Source of the DNA: Chytridium lagenaria
Lineage: Eukaryota > Chytridiomycota > Chytridiomycetes > Chytridiales > Chytridiaceae
Length of the DNA: 64,000 bases
Direction: 5' to 3'
NCBI GenBank assembly: GCA_025449115.1
Contig: JAHLKC010000173.1
Location: 1 to 64,000 of the forward strand
Part shown: positions 30,270 through 39,820 of the stretch, in pieces
How the letters are laid out: every line of letters starts with the position of its first letter
How positions within the stretch are numbered: the first letter of the stretch is position 1
Notes under the pieces: generated by a model
What the model saw: the letters and a program-made list of their open reading frames with translations, nothing else
Told to the model about the DNA's origin: nothing
The model's database searches: none
Program-made: the position numbers and the translations under genes

Positions 30270-31373
30270 ATGCATCTCTCCATCCTCGCCTTTCTCCAAC
30301 GCATCAACTACCCGCTCCCGCAATCGTCATCCTTACCTCCACCCACCCTCGACACCCTCTTTACCCTCCACAAATGCATCCAGACAACGATTCCATACGA
30401 GAACTTTTCCGTGTTTCATCCTCCAACATGGTCACTCAAGTCTGGGTGGTTTGATAAAGCCGATGGTCCGTCGTTGAGAGAGACACGACCAATTCGGATT
30501 GATGTTAAGAGCGTGTACAAGAAGATGGTGGAGAGACGGAGGGGAGGGTTTTGTTTGGAAATTAATATGATGTGAGTCGATCGCTGCTGCCATCTTTGCA
30601 TTTGCGATATCACACTGCTGTTCATCAATAGACTTGTAACAATACGTATGTTTAGCTATGCATGGGCTCTAGAATCCCTTGGCTACACTGTCCAAAAACG
30701 CAGCGGAAAGATTATCACTGGTTTTAACAACGACACCCTCCCCGGTGCCAACCGTCCCGACTCCCACCTCCTCCTCCTCATCACCCTCCCAACCCCTCAA
30801 CCCCCACTCCCTCCTCACCTCTCCCACTTTTCCCCTCCACCTCCACGCTGGCTCTGCGATACAGGCGCAGCAGATCGAAGTCCACTCACCCCTCTCCCCC
30901 TCCTAGACGGCCACACTGGCGGTATAAGCGGTGGCCTCTCCATCTCCCTTAAATCCAACACCACATGGTGTGATCGACAAGGATGGATGTATCTCAATTC
31001 CTCTGCAGACGAGACGAGCGAGAAAAGGGGGTACCGTCATTTCTGTTTTTTTGAAGACGTGGATGTGGAGGATGAGGTGTTTGAAGGTATGACGGATTTT
31101 GTGTGTCGGCCAGAGACTTGTCCGCCTGTTCCGGGGTCTACAGAGTTTGCGACTGTGACGGGGAGGGAGGGGGAGAAGGTGATGTTGATTGGGAAGGAGG
31201 TTGGGGTGGATGGCGGGAAGGGAGTATTGTATAAGGTGTTGGTAAGGGATGCTAAGGGAGTTGAGGTGGAGAGAGTGGAGTTTGGGGGGGAGGGGAGGGA
31301 GAAGGATTGGGTGAGATGTCAGGAGGTGTTGAAGGAGAGGTTTGGAATTTGGGGGTTTTCTGAAGATGTTTAA
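30270..31373 (+). CDS. NAT: arylamine N-acetyltransferase paralogue 3
   Basis: Two exons (30270-30571, 30656-31373) join in frame to about 339 residues. The start is MHLSILAFLQRINYP. Exon 1 ends with the catalytic Cys (RRGGFCLEIN). Exon 2 has the His (RPDSHLLLLITLP) and Asp (WLCDTGAADRSPLTPLPL) segments and the same C-terminal extension as its neighbours (GYRHFCFFEDVDVED, TGREGEKVMLIGKEV, CQEVLKERFGIWGF). The intron is at the same site as in paralogues 1 and 2 but longer (84 versus 51-53 nt). This copy and paralogue 2 share more with each other than with paralogue 1. All triad residues are present, so an active enzyme is expected. Confidence 0.9.
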
Positions 31374-31929
31374 AAAATAGAGACGCTTTTGTAATTATTA
31401 TTTTAAGACGATAGACTAATTCACGAACGCAAGTTTATTTATTAAATTGTAGTTTAAGTCTCTTGCATGTAGATGGTATGTGTGTAACAGACGGATCACA
31501 GGAGGCCGTCGTTGTCCTTGAAAGGATTGTAAAGCCCTACCGTCTCACTCGTTAGTGATGAGAAGAAGGGAAGAGTTGAATATGAGTCATGTGTTGAACT
31601 GTTCCAATGAGTCTAATTGACATTCTGAGATTCAATTTGAGTGATCATTAATTCAATTAATAATAAACTGACAATTTCTGTTGCATCATTGGATGGATGA
31701 CTGCTGACTGACTGACTCTCGATCATTAAATAAATACATAAATAAATATAAATAAATGAATATTCTGCTTCACCACCACCACCACAAACCATCCCATCAG
31801 CAACAGCTTTAAATAAGGCACTACTCCCCATTCAGCATTTTACATTATTCATTCATCCACTCTAAAGCACTCTACACCGCACACACTCACACACTCACTC
31901 ACTCACAAACACTCACACTCACACTCACA
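31374..31929. other. intergenic region with CTCACA and AAATA microsatellites
   Basis: The sequence has AAATA-type repeats (about 31728-31760), actg repeats near 31697-31715, and an imperfect CTCACA microsatellite (about 31878-31929) that runs directly into the next start codon and so forms its leader. Confidence 0.5.
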
Positions 31930-32980
31930 ATGTTCTGGCAACTCTTCAAGTCCGCTGCCCCCAGGCAACAACTCCTCATTGGCGCTGTAAGTGCTTCATC
32001 ATGTCATCACATTCTCTCTTGGACTGCTCGAAACAAGACTCATCCACCCCATCCTTCTTTCTTATCTCTAGATCACTGTCCCTGGGTTCGGTCTCGGATG
32101 GTACATGACAGAAGCACTCGTTGATCAAGAAGAGAACATGTGGGTATACCTCTCTTATACTTTTTATACTCGCATACACCTTTGCCATCCATCATTGATA
32201 CTGACCCCACTTTTCTATTTAGATTTACAAGAACGCACCAAGACAACATGCTCTCCCGTCTCAAACTCTATTCTGTCAGTAACCGCACGGTAAGCAAAAA
32301 AACACCTTCACCAACTCTTTCATCACGTTTCCTTCTTTCTTTATTTTGGTTCTTACCGGTCGACTCCCTATTTGCGCTATTGATAGGCAAAGGATGTTGC
32401 GGACGACAAGGCAGACGCAGAGTTCCTGTATGTTCTTGCCTGTTCATTTTAGAGCCTCACGTTCTTTTTCTTTTTCGTTTCTTTGTATATATGCATTGAT
32501 TCTTTGTATTCTTCTATTCATTGCTCGTCTTCATCCATTTCATGTCCTTTTTGCGTGTTGCATCTCGTTATTCATCCCACCCATCCTATTATGCCCGCAT
32601 TCTTTTTTATCTTGTTTTATCTGTACATATCTTTTCTTTTTATTTGTTTGGAGGCTGAGGATATGGAGATTCGGATGAAGACAGACCCTCCGTGTCGGTA
32701 ATCCTATTTAACATCCACTTTCTCCTTCCCCCTTTATGCCCATCCATCACTCTCCGCTACCTTCTCTTAACACTTTTCTTTCTTATTTCTCCAGGACACG
32801 GAAACCCAACTCCACCAATACCGTCAACAACTCGTTCAAGAACAGTCTACAAATCAACAGCAGCAACAAGAGCAACAGTTTGGAGGAAGATCGATGGACA
32901 ATATGGATGCTTTGGGCGATGCGTTGAGAGGGTCAAAGCATCTTGTGTTTGCGAGAAGGGGGAATGTGGAGGTTGCATGA
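31930..32980 (+). CDS. small single-TM protein, possibly mitochondrial; 3' exons uncertain
   Basis: Clear exons are 31930-31986, 32072-32139, 32223-32289 and 32387-32427. They read MFWQLFKSAAPRQQ, a membrane segment (LLIGAITVPGFGLGWYM), IFTRTHQDNMLSRLKLYSVS and AKDVADDKADAEF. The basic amphipathic start, one helix and a KLYSV motif recall the NDUFA4/B12D group, which is present more clearly at 34280-34638. The last exon is either 32795-32980 in a Gln-rich frame (ETQLHQYRQQLVQEQ, MDALGDALRGSKHL) or a shorter frame ending at 32927. A further exon near 32654-32697 is possible. I could not find one chain that satisfies every phase, so the end coordinate is provisional. Confidence 0.45.
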
Positions 32981-33360
32981 GCTTTCATCCTTTCCTTTTC
33001 CCCCACCTGTACTTTGTTCCATTCCATCACCACGACGAACCTCCTCCTCTCCATTCTCTTTGTACATAATACCGTTATACTGTTGTATTTTGATGAAAAG
33101 ATATCACATTTATAAAAAGGACATCATAATTTGAAATAATACAAAGTTTATCACATTGTGTTTAACCTCCCTTCACCCTGTCATTGCTTGGTTTGCAAGC
33201 TTTACACAAAAAGTCACATGACCAACAATGGTGGTTGAGACATTTCTAACTTGTTTTGCTGTGTTGCTGTGCCTCCCTCACCCATCCCACCTCTCACCTC
33301 ACACCTCACACCTCTCACCTCTCACCTACCCATCCCTTTCTTCACTCCCAACGACACACC
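32981..33360. other. intergenic region with CTCACC microsatellite
   Basis: The right half (about 33290-33330) is an imperfect CTCACC/CACCTCACA repeat in the leader of the next gene. Nothing else is seen. Confidence 0.4.
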
Positions 33361-33644
33361 ATGCGCAGACACACCTCCAAATCCCTCCCCGTCTCCTCTC
33401 ACCTCCACACCGCATACCTCGCCTCCATCCTCACCTTGGTAACGCCCATTCCACTCTCCCCCAACACTAACCCCAAAAGGCTGGAACCACAGGCATCCTC
33501 ACATCGAAACCCGACTTTCAGAAACCCCTCAACACCTATCTTGTCAGCGAAAAGGTCAGTGCTGGTTTTTTTTGCGTACACTTAGTGTCTTAGAGGGAAG
33601 GTGGACTGTCGTTTACGAGACGGACGTACTTTTATCATCGGTGA
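33361..33644 (+). CDS. 67-residue single-TM protein, probably mitochondrial, unknown family
   Basis: Three exons (33361-33438, 33480-33554, 33594-33644) join in phase 0. The product begins MRRHTSKSLPVSSHLH, which is basic and Ser-rich like a matrix-targeting peptide. One membrane segment follows (AYLASILTLAGTTGIL), then KPDFQKPLNTYLVSEK and a basic aromatic end (TRRTYFYHR). Size, layout and the neighbouring small genes suggest an inner-membrane respiratory or ATP-synthase accessory subunit. I cannot name it. Confidence 0.45.
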
Positions 33645-34279
33645 AGTCTACGAGGTGGGAGGTGATGGTTGGAGTCGGGGGTCGGTTATGGCATCTGACG
33701 GTTCATTGGGGATAGATTCATTATGTATATACTTTTTATGACGGCGTTGTCGTCCGCGTTTTGTAAATAAACCATCCGTCTTGTGTGTTTCTGGGAACGC
33801 AGTGCACATTGTCGCGTTCCTTTAGCCATTCTTCAAAGTGTTTTCAAAAACAAACCATTACCGTTTTTTTCACCAGCCGCGCCACCGTAAACGGAAACCC
33901 CCCCTCCCCATTCCCATTTGCTATAAATCAAACCCAACATCGTTGCTTGGCGTTCTCCATAAACGCCGATACCACTTCCTCAATTTAAACGGTTCGTGAA
34001 GGTCCTCCCACTACAGCTTCCCCCAGTATCGCGAATTGCTACTCGAAAATAAACTACTCATCACCTTCACCACAGCTGAAACACCGAAAAACATGATAAT
34101 CCCAAAACCTACCATCGCCGATACTCTTAAAATCGATCCTAAATCCCCCCAATTTCCGATCTCCGACTTCCCCACCCACCTTATAAAACCCCATTTCGTT
34201 ATCATCACAATCCCAAAAACCGTCCTCAAAACTTTAAACAAACAACCCATCTTCCAAAACCGAAAAAACCGTGCCCCCA
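33645..34279. other. intergenic region
   Basis: Ordinary intergenic sequence with a C-rich plus strand near 33895-33915. The long plus-strand frame across 34036-34449 covers the first exon of the next gene out of frame and is not a gene. Confidence 0.3.
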
Positions 34280-34638
34280 ATGCCTCCCGCCGCAATCCCC
34301 ACCTACATCAAATCAACCCCTTACCTCACCTTCCTCGTCTCAGCGGTACACCCCCCCCTCCCCACCTCCCACTAACCCTCCAACCAGGTCAGCGTCGCCG
34401 CTCTCACAGGTGGATGGCTCATGTCCCATCGTATTCGGAACGACCCTAACGTTGTCATCTTCAATCGGAAAGAAAACCCGTACGTCTCCCACCCCCATAC
34501 ACGCTAACTTCACCCTAGGTTTCCGTGGCTTCAGGTTGATCAGGGGACGAATTTGAAATTGTACGCGGTTCATCGAAAGGTAGGGTGTGGTGTCTTGTGA
34601 ACGCTGATTTGGGGTAGTTTGAGAAGGAGAAGAAGTGA
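34280..34638 (+). CDS. NDUFA4/MLRQ-like respiratory chain subunit
   Basis: Four exons (34280-34345, 34388-34479, 34519-34579, 34618-34638) give 79 residues, close to the ~81 of NDUFA4. There is one N-terminal membrane helix (YLTFLVSAVSVAALTGGWLM). After it comes the family's diagnostic block: RNDPNVVIFNRKENPFPW, where animals have NPDVCWDRNNPEPW, then NLKLYAVHRKFEKEKK, where animals have QYKFYSVNVDYSKLKK. NDUFA4 is a subunit of cytochrome c oxidase or its supercomplexes in the mitochondrial inner membrane. The introns are 38-42 nt, near the lower limit used in this genome. I am fairly sure of the family, less of the complex it joins. Confidence 0.75.
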
Positions 34639-34887
34639 ATGACGTTACGGCTGACGGTGTGAACGCCTGCTAGGGGATGAGAGAAAGATATTTTTGTATA
34701 TAGGGTGGAAGGACTCTCGTATATTTATGTCAGGGATTCCTTGTGAATAAAATTGTATAAACATATTCCAACGTTTTAGTTCTACACACTTCAATATACC
34801 CTCTACACAAACATATCCCTCCCGCCTCCCCCGTCTCAGTCCCTATACCCTCTACACAACACATCAATCCCCCACACAAAAACACCT

Positions 34888-37512
34888 TCACACCCCCACA
34901 TCCTCAACACCTCCCCCCAAATACCCTGGAAACTCCACCTCCCCTCTAAGCACCTTCTCCGCCTCACAAAAACCTTCCGGCGTCTCTGCAACACATGCCG
35001 GAGCCGACGATGGGGGCGCCGGTGATGAGGTGAATGGTTTTTGACGCGCACGTTCGTTCCAGTGGAGACAGCGACGGAGAGATTCAAACCAGTCCGTGTT
35101 CTGGATGGGTTAGTATCTTGGAATTAAATGGGGATGTTATGAAAGGTGGGTTCCGTTATATAGGGAAAACAAGGGTGGGGAGGTTCCATTATAGGGGGAA
35201 AAAGGGGTGTGGGGGGGGTGTGTGTTCAAATCCCAAAGATAAAAAGCGAACAAAGAGAGTTATGACATTACGAAAAGGGGACCCAGAGGGATAAGGGAGT
35301 GGTTCAATCCCAATGATAAAAACGCGACAAAAAAAAAAGTAGTGACCAACAACCAAAAAAAAAAAACACGAAAAAACAAAAATCCCAACACAAAAAAAAA
35401 AACCGGACAAAAAAAACCCCCACATACCTGATCCACATCACACACCGTCGGCATAGGAAACCTACTCAAACTCACCACAATACTATCCCCCTGTCTCAAC
35501 TCAATCCTATGCCGTCCATCAAAACTCGCCCAAGCCGTTGACCTCGAATCCCGGGGTACTTGCACCCGCAATTCAATGCTGTCGGGTAATAACATGGGAC
35601 GGAAGGATAGCGTGTGGGGGCAGATTGGGGTGACTAGGATGGATGGGACTTCGGGATGCGTGATGGAACCACCGGCGGAGAGCTGTGGAGGGATGTGGGG
35701 GGAGGGGATGTTAGGGGGACGTGTTAGGAGGGGAGATTGTGGGAGGGGACATGTGTAAGAGGGGAGATTGTGGGGAACGTGTGGGACGTTAGGAAGGGAG
35801 ATTGTGGAGGGAAATGTGTTAGAAAGGGAGATTTTGTGGAGGGGCGTGTGTAAGAGAGGAGATTGTGGGGGGAAACGTGTTACGAAGGGAGATGGGAACG
35901 GTGACTTACAGAATACGCTGTAGATCCAGTAGGTGTTCCAACGACCAACCCATCAGCTTGCACAGTGGTAAGATGCCGATCATCAACATACAACTCAAGT
36001 TGACTCATAAACGCGCTAGGTCCACGATCGACCACCAAGTCATTGATGATCTGGAAAGTTTCGGTAGGGACTGGTCGATGTTTTTGCGGGACGCCGGATG
36101 ATCCGGTTTGAGGGGGACGTCGTCTAACCCGTGATCGTAGTGTGGGTGAGCGCGGGAAGTGAGGGAGGGACAGACGGCGTCGAGGAGGGAGGGGTCGTCG
36201 ACGTGACGGAAGGGGGAGAGACGGGAACCTGGGGAAGATGGACCGAGGTCGTCAAAGTTTGTTGGGGGGGAGGTGGTGATGGAGGGGTTGGGGCGTGGTT
36301 GGGGTGGGCGTTTTAAAGGCTTAGGAATCTGCGTGGGGTCGGTGAGGTCTGGTAGACTTGTGGAGAAGCTTGGTCGTCGATTTGATGGTGGGAAGACGAT
36401 GCCTTCCGCGTCTGTTGAACCACGGTCTTGTGGTGTTGAGGAGGGGAAATGACCTTGAGTTGCGGATGACGCGGTGGAGGGTGGTTTTGAAACCGAGACG
36501 CCGCTTCCGCTGTTGACGCTGATATCTCCTCCACGGATTCGAGAGCCGTATCGCCAGACTGTACAGGATAATCGCATTCGCATGTTGACGCGGACACCGT
36601 CACTTGCGCAGCCAAGGATACGTTCAAAGACGCTTCGGATGTCGGCAATGTTGAAGTTGGTAAGGAAGCCGAGGGAGCCGAGATGGAAGGGGATGACGGG
36701 TGGGACTTGGGAGTTCTACGATAATCAGCCTTTTAAAATAGGGGGACGTTTACCTGGAATAACCATGATGTGTATAATACCGTTCCATCCCCACCAAGGG
36801 TCACGATAAAGTCAATCACATCACTGTTCTGCGCGCAAAACCCTGCCGTCCAAAACTTCATCTTCTCATTATAATGTGGATGACTTGCGACAAGGCTTGG
36901 GAAATCAAATGCAACGTGATTCTTGAACTTGGAATCAACGTATCTTCCAAAAGCGTTAATGGGGGCAGGATACGAGGGGGAGGGGAGGCTTACACTGTTA
37001 ACCCTTCTGGGGATCCACAGACTCTAGGGGTGTCGACTAAATGACAGGCGAGAAGACGGGTAAAGTGGATGATTTTGGGATCGTAGGCTTTGGCGACTAG
37101 CATGACTGTGGAGGGACGTTCGAGCTTGACCAAGATTCGACCTGGATGATAATGATCAAATCAATGTGAATACAGCGGTATCTCCAACGCAACGCCTTAA
37201 GCACTTTGATAAACATGAAATTCGCTGACATCCTTCCAGCGCATCTATCCCCATCCACTTTTCTCCAATTTCGCATCATGAACAACCCACTTTACTGTTA
37301 AAAACGCAACATCTCTCACCTATGTTCTTTGCAGCCTCCCTCACACCCACCGACGTCTCTGCAAGCTTCTGCGGCGTTTGGTTCAACCGTCCATTTGAAT
37401 TCACGCCCCCTGAAACCATGGTTGTTAGCGTTGGCACTGAACGTGTGGAATGGAGGGAGGATGCACCGAGGCTTTGGGTGTCGCTGAGGTCGTCGTCGTT
37501 GGTGGAAGCCAT
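34888..37512 (-). CDS. NADK: NAD kinase
   Basis: It phosphorylates NAD to NADP with ATP. Exons are 37512-37320, 37141-36994, 36943-36754, 36715-35910, 35682-35428 and 35100-34888. The catalytic GGDGT is in DFIVTLGGDGTVLYTSWLF, followed by PPVIPFHLGSLGFLTNF. The NAD-binding block is FQIINDLVVDRGPSAFM, DGLVVGTPTGSTAYSLSAGG, HPEVPSILVTPICPHTLSFRP and the C-terminal WASFDGR. A ~170-residue Ser/Pro-rich insert after RMRLSCTVWR is typical of eukaryotic NADKs only in position. Exon 4 is 806 nt, so two bases do not fit: the insert leaves the frame before FQIIN (somewhere in 36050-36560), by an indel or a small intron I could not place. The 228-nt intron before exon 5 is largely a minisatellite. Confidence 0.9.
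35713..35893. repeat. G-rich minisatellite inside a NAD kinase intron
   Basis: About six degenerate ~30-bp units share gtgt(t/a)agaaaggGAGATTgtgg on the plus strand. The core gggagatt(g/t)tgg recurs at near-regular spacing. The array fills most of the intron 35683-35909. On the transcribed strand it is C/T-rich. Confidence 0.7.
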
Positions 37513-37988
37513 TTTACGTTTGTTGAAGCCGGATTTGAAATTTCTGCGGCGGTGACAATTATTTGGGTTTTGGTCCGCATCCGATGGTGGAGTCCGCGTT
37601 ACTGTGTTCTGTAAAACGGGGTTTCGGGGGAATGGGTTGAAGAGGTGTTATGGGATGCTTCGGCTATCAGGTGGAAATAGAATTGCGTATGGAAATAACA
37701 AGAGTCCTCGGCACTAGCGAGTGAAACAAGGAAGTGTGTCTGAGCGGTTGCTTTGAGAGCTGTTGCAGCACAGTCCGCCTTTCTGTATTATGATCCGTAG
37801 TTGTAGATATTTTTTTTGCTAATTAATCTCGAGAGTATTGAATTGGGACATGAAAATCGACTGCGTACTCTTCTATTATTGTATGCGACTCATATCCTTA
37901 TCATCACTCCGGCTTTAGATAAAAGAAAATCACCCAAAGTAACTAAAAAATATCATGCGAAAACCACTCATACACCGATTTCACCACA
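37513..37988. other. intergenic region
   Basis: Promoter side of NAD kinase and 3' side of the following minus-strand gene. A gtgtctgagcggtt stretch near 37736 recalls a tRNA A box, but no B box or cloverleaf follows. I see no gene. Confidence 0.35.
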
Positions 37989-39214
37989 TCACTTCATCTC
38001 TACCAAAAACGCATGCCTCTCCTCCTCACAATCCTCCCCAACCCCGACATGCAACGGCACCTCAAACAAAAGACACGCCGTCCCCGCATAATCATCGCCA
38101 TTCCATGAACCCACCCAGAACTTGCCAGTGATGTTGGCAGATTGAAGAGCGTTGGAGAGAGGGAGGATGTTGGTGTAAGTCAAGGCAGCGGAGGTCAGGT
38201 TGAGCAGAGTTGTGGAACTTGTAGTGATGTTTGTTGGGGTGTCGGTCGAGTTTGTTGAGTTTGAAGTGGCGAGAGGTGTCGTAAGAGCTTTGTATTGGGG
38301 CCAAGTGATAGAATCTGGATTGATGCGTGTTAGAATGGCGTTTGAAAGGTCTGTTGTTACCGTTGATGTACCCGTACGTCACCGTCTCGTTCCCTTCCCC
38401 GATCGTTACCTTCACCACAGCTGTCTCGTTCCAGCCATACCACACTTCCTCAAAGTCGTATGGTGGGGCTTTTGGGTCTGCCTCGGTCTCGACGGCAGGT
38501 GTTTGAGTTGGTTTAACGATAGCGGTCTCGACCGTTGGCGATAAAATCGGAGTTTCGATGGGCGATTCACCTCCTGGTGACTGTGCGGGTGCTTCTATGG
38601 ATGAGTCAACGAGTGCAGGTGACTCTTTTGAGTCTGACGCCGGACTTTCAGCAGTTGGTGATGCAACAGGTTCCTCTGCTGCAGGTGAAGAACTTTCGGC
38701 AGCCGGTGATGCGGCGGGCTCCTCCGTGACAGCTGTTGGACTTTCTGCGACAGGCTCTTCGGTCGCATTCTCCGTAACGGTAACGCTCCTTAACCCAGGG
38801 ACCGTTCCCTTCTCATCGCAATCCTCAAATGCGTTAATCGCTCTTGCTTCGACGGTGAGTTGGAGACAAGTTTTGGAGGCGACGTAGCGGTCACCGTTCC
38901 AAGAATCGATCCAAAGTGGACCAGAGATGTTTGCGGACAGGAGGGCGTCGGTGACGGGTTTGATATTGAGAGATGTGATGTCGGCGCCGACCCAGATGGA
39001 GGTGGTGTTGGTTGTGACGTTGAGGGAGGTTTGGTAGGTGGTCCAGGTTTCAGTTTTAGCTATCGAAAAGAGGAGTCAGCAAGAAGTAGAGAGTGGTGAA
39101 ATTGAACTTACCGGTATCGACAGTGAAGGTTTTGTCACCAACTGTCACTGTCACCGCTTCAGTATGAGCAAGGGGTGCGGCAGCAAGTACAGCGATCAGG
39201 AGAGGTACGAACAT
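37989..39214 (-). CDS. secreted protein with a duplicated domain and Ser/Pro/Glu-rich linker
   Basis: Three exons (39214-39112, 39059-38361, 38314-37989) keep one frame, about 375 residues. The signal peptide is MFVPLLIAVLAAAPLAHTEA. Two similar ~100-residue domains follow. Each starts with a short beta segment split by an intron in phase 1 (VTVTVGDKTFTVDT / VVKVTIGEGNETVTYGYING), then W..Y...L, an Asn/Thr-rich sequon region, DALLSANISGPLWIDSWNGD / NALQSANITGKFWVGSWNGD and a Cys pair (CLQL...EDCDEK / CLLFEV...EDCEEE). They are joined by repeats such as EEPVASPTAESP. The matching intron positions show that the domain and its intron were duplicated together. Probably N-glycosylated and extracellular. 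I do not recognise the domain. Confidence 0.7.
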
Positions 39215-39820
39215 GGTTGTCGGTGAAGGGCGCAAGCAGTGACAAAGTAAAGAAAAGTGACCTGTCAGCCTAGCTTTATACCATTCAGTGCAGATGACTT
39301 TAATGTTTGTTTACGCTTGTAGATCGCACGTGTTTTTTTTTTTGTTTGTTAGACGCGATTTACGTGTACAGCCATGCGATGCGCCACTGGGACGTGAGGC
39401 TGTGGTGGTGGTGGTTTTTCGTGGGCTTTGCATTCGACTTTCAATAAGATGTTGATGAAGGCTCAATGTGTAGATTACGTCGCGGCTTACTTCTCATTGC
39501 GGAGTTTGATTCCAGCCATAGCCAAATAACAGTGTAGGTTAGACTGCTATGCCCACATACGCCTTTTTTCATCTCTGTTTCTGTAAGGACGCATGGCCAA
39601 ACCAAGACAAAAAAAAGCTTCCTCCATTTCTTTTTTTTTTTTCTCTTCATCTTAGGGCTTGAGATTCCAATGAAACCACGTCAGAATTCCGTATTTTCAT
39701 TTTAGCCAAATTTGTCTGTATGACTCCACACACTTGGCTTCAAGAACTGCCACGAGAATTAGAGAGTCTTTTTTTTTTTTTTTTTTTTTTTGCGCCTATT
39801 TTTTTTCTCTAACCTGCACC
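39215..39820. other. divergent promoter region with a T23 run
   Basis: It lies between divergent genes. Two T tracts occur (39332-39343 and the 23-T run 39769-39791); the second ends 29 nt before the peroxidase ATG. An A-rich/T-rich palindromic look near 39608-39645 is low-complexity only. Confidence 0.4.

Noticed and set aside
35222..35340. Two gttcaa(a)tccca B-box-like copies about 75 bp apart
   Set aside because: They are an imperfect direct repeat inside a NAD kinase intron; no A box or stems precede them.
37730..37800. tRNA-like stretch (gtgtctgagcggtt)
   Set aside because: No B box (GGTTCRANNCC) at the right distance and no cloverleaf can be drawn.
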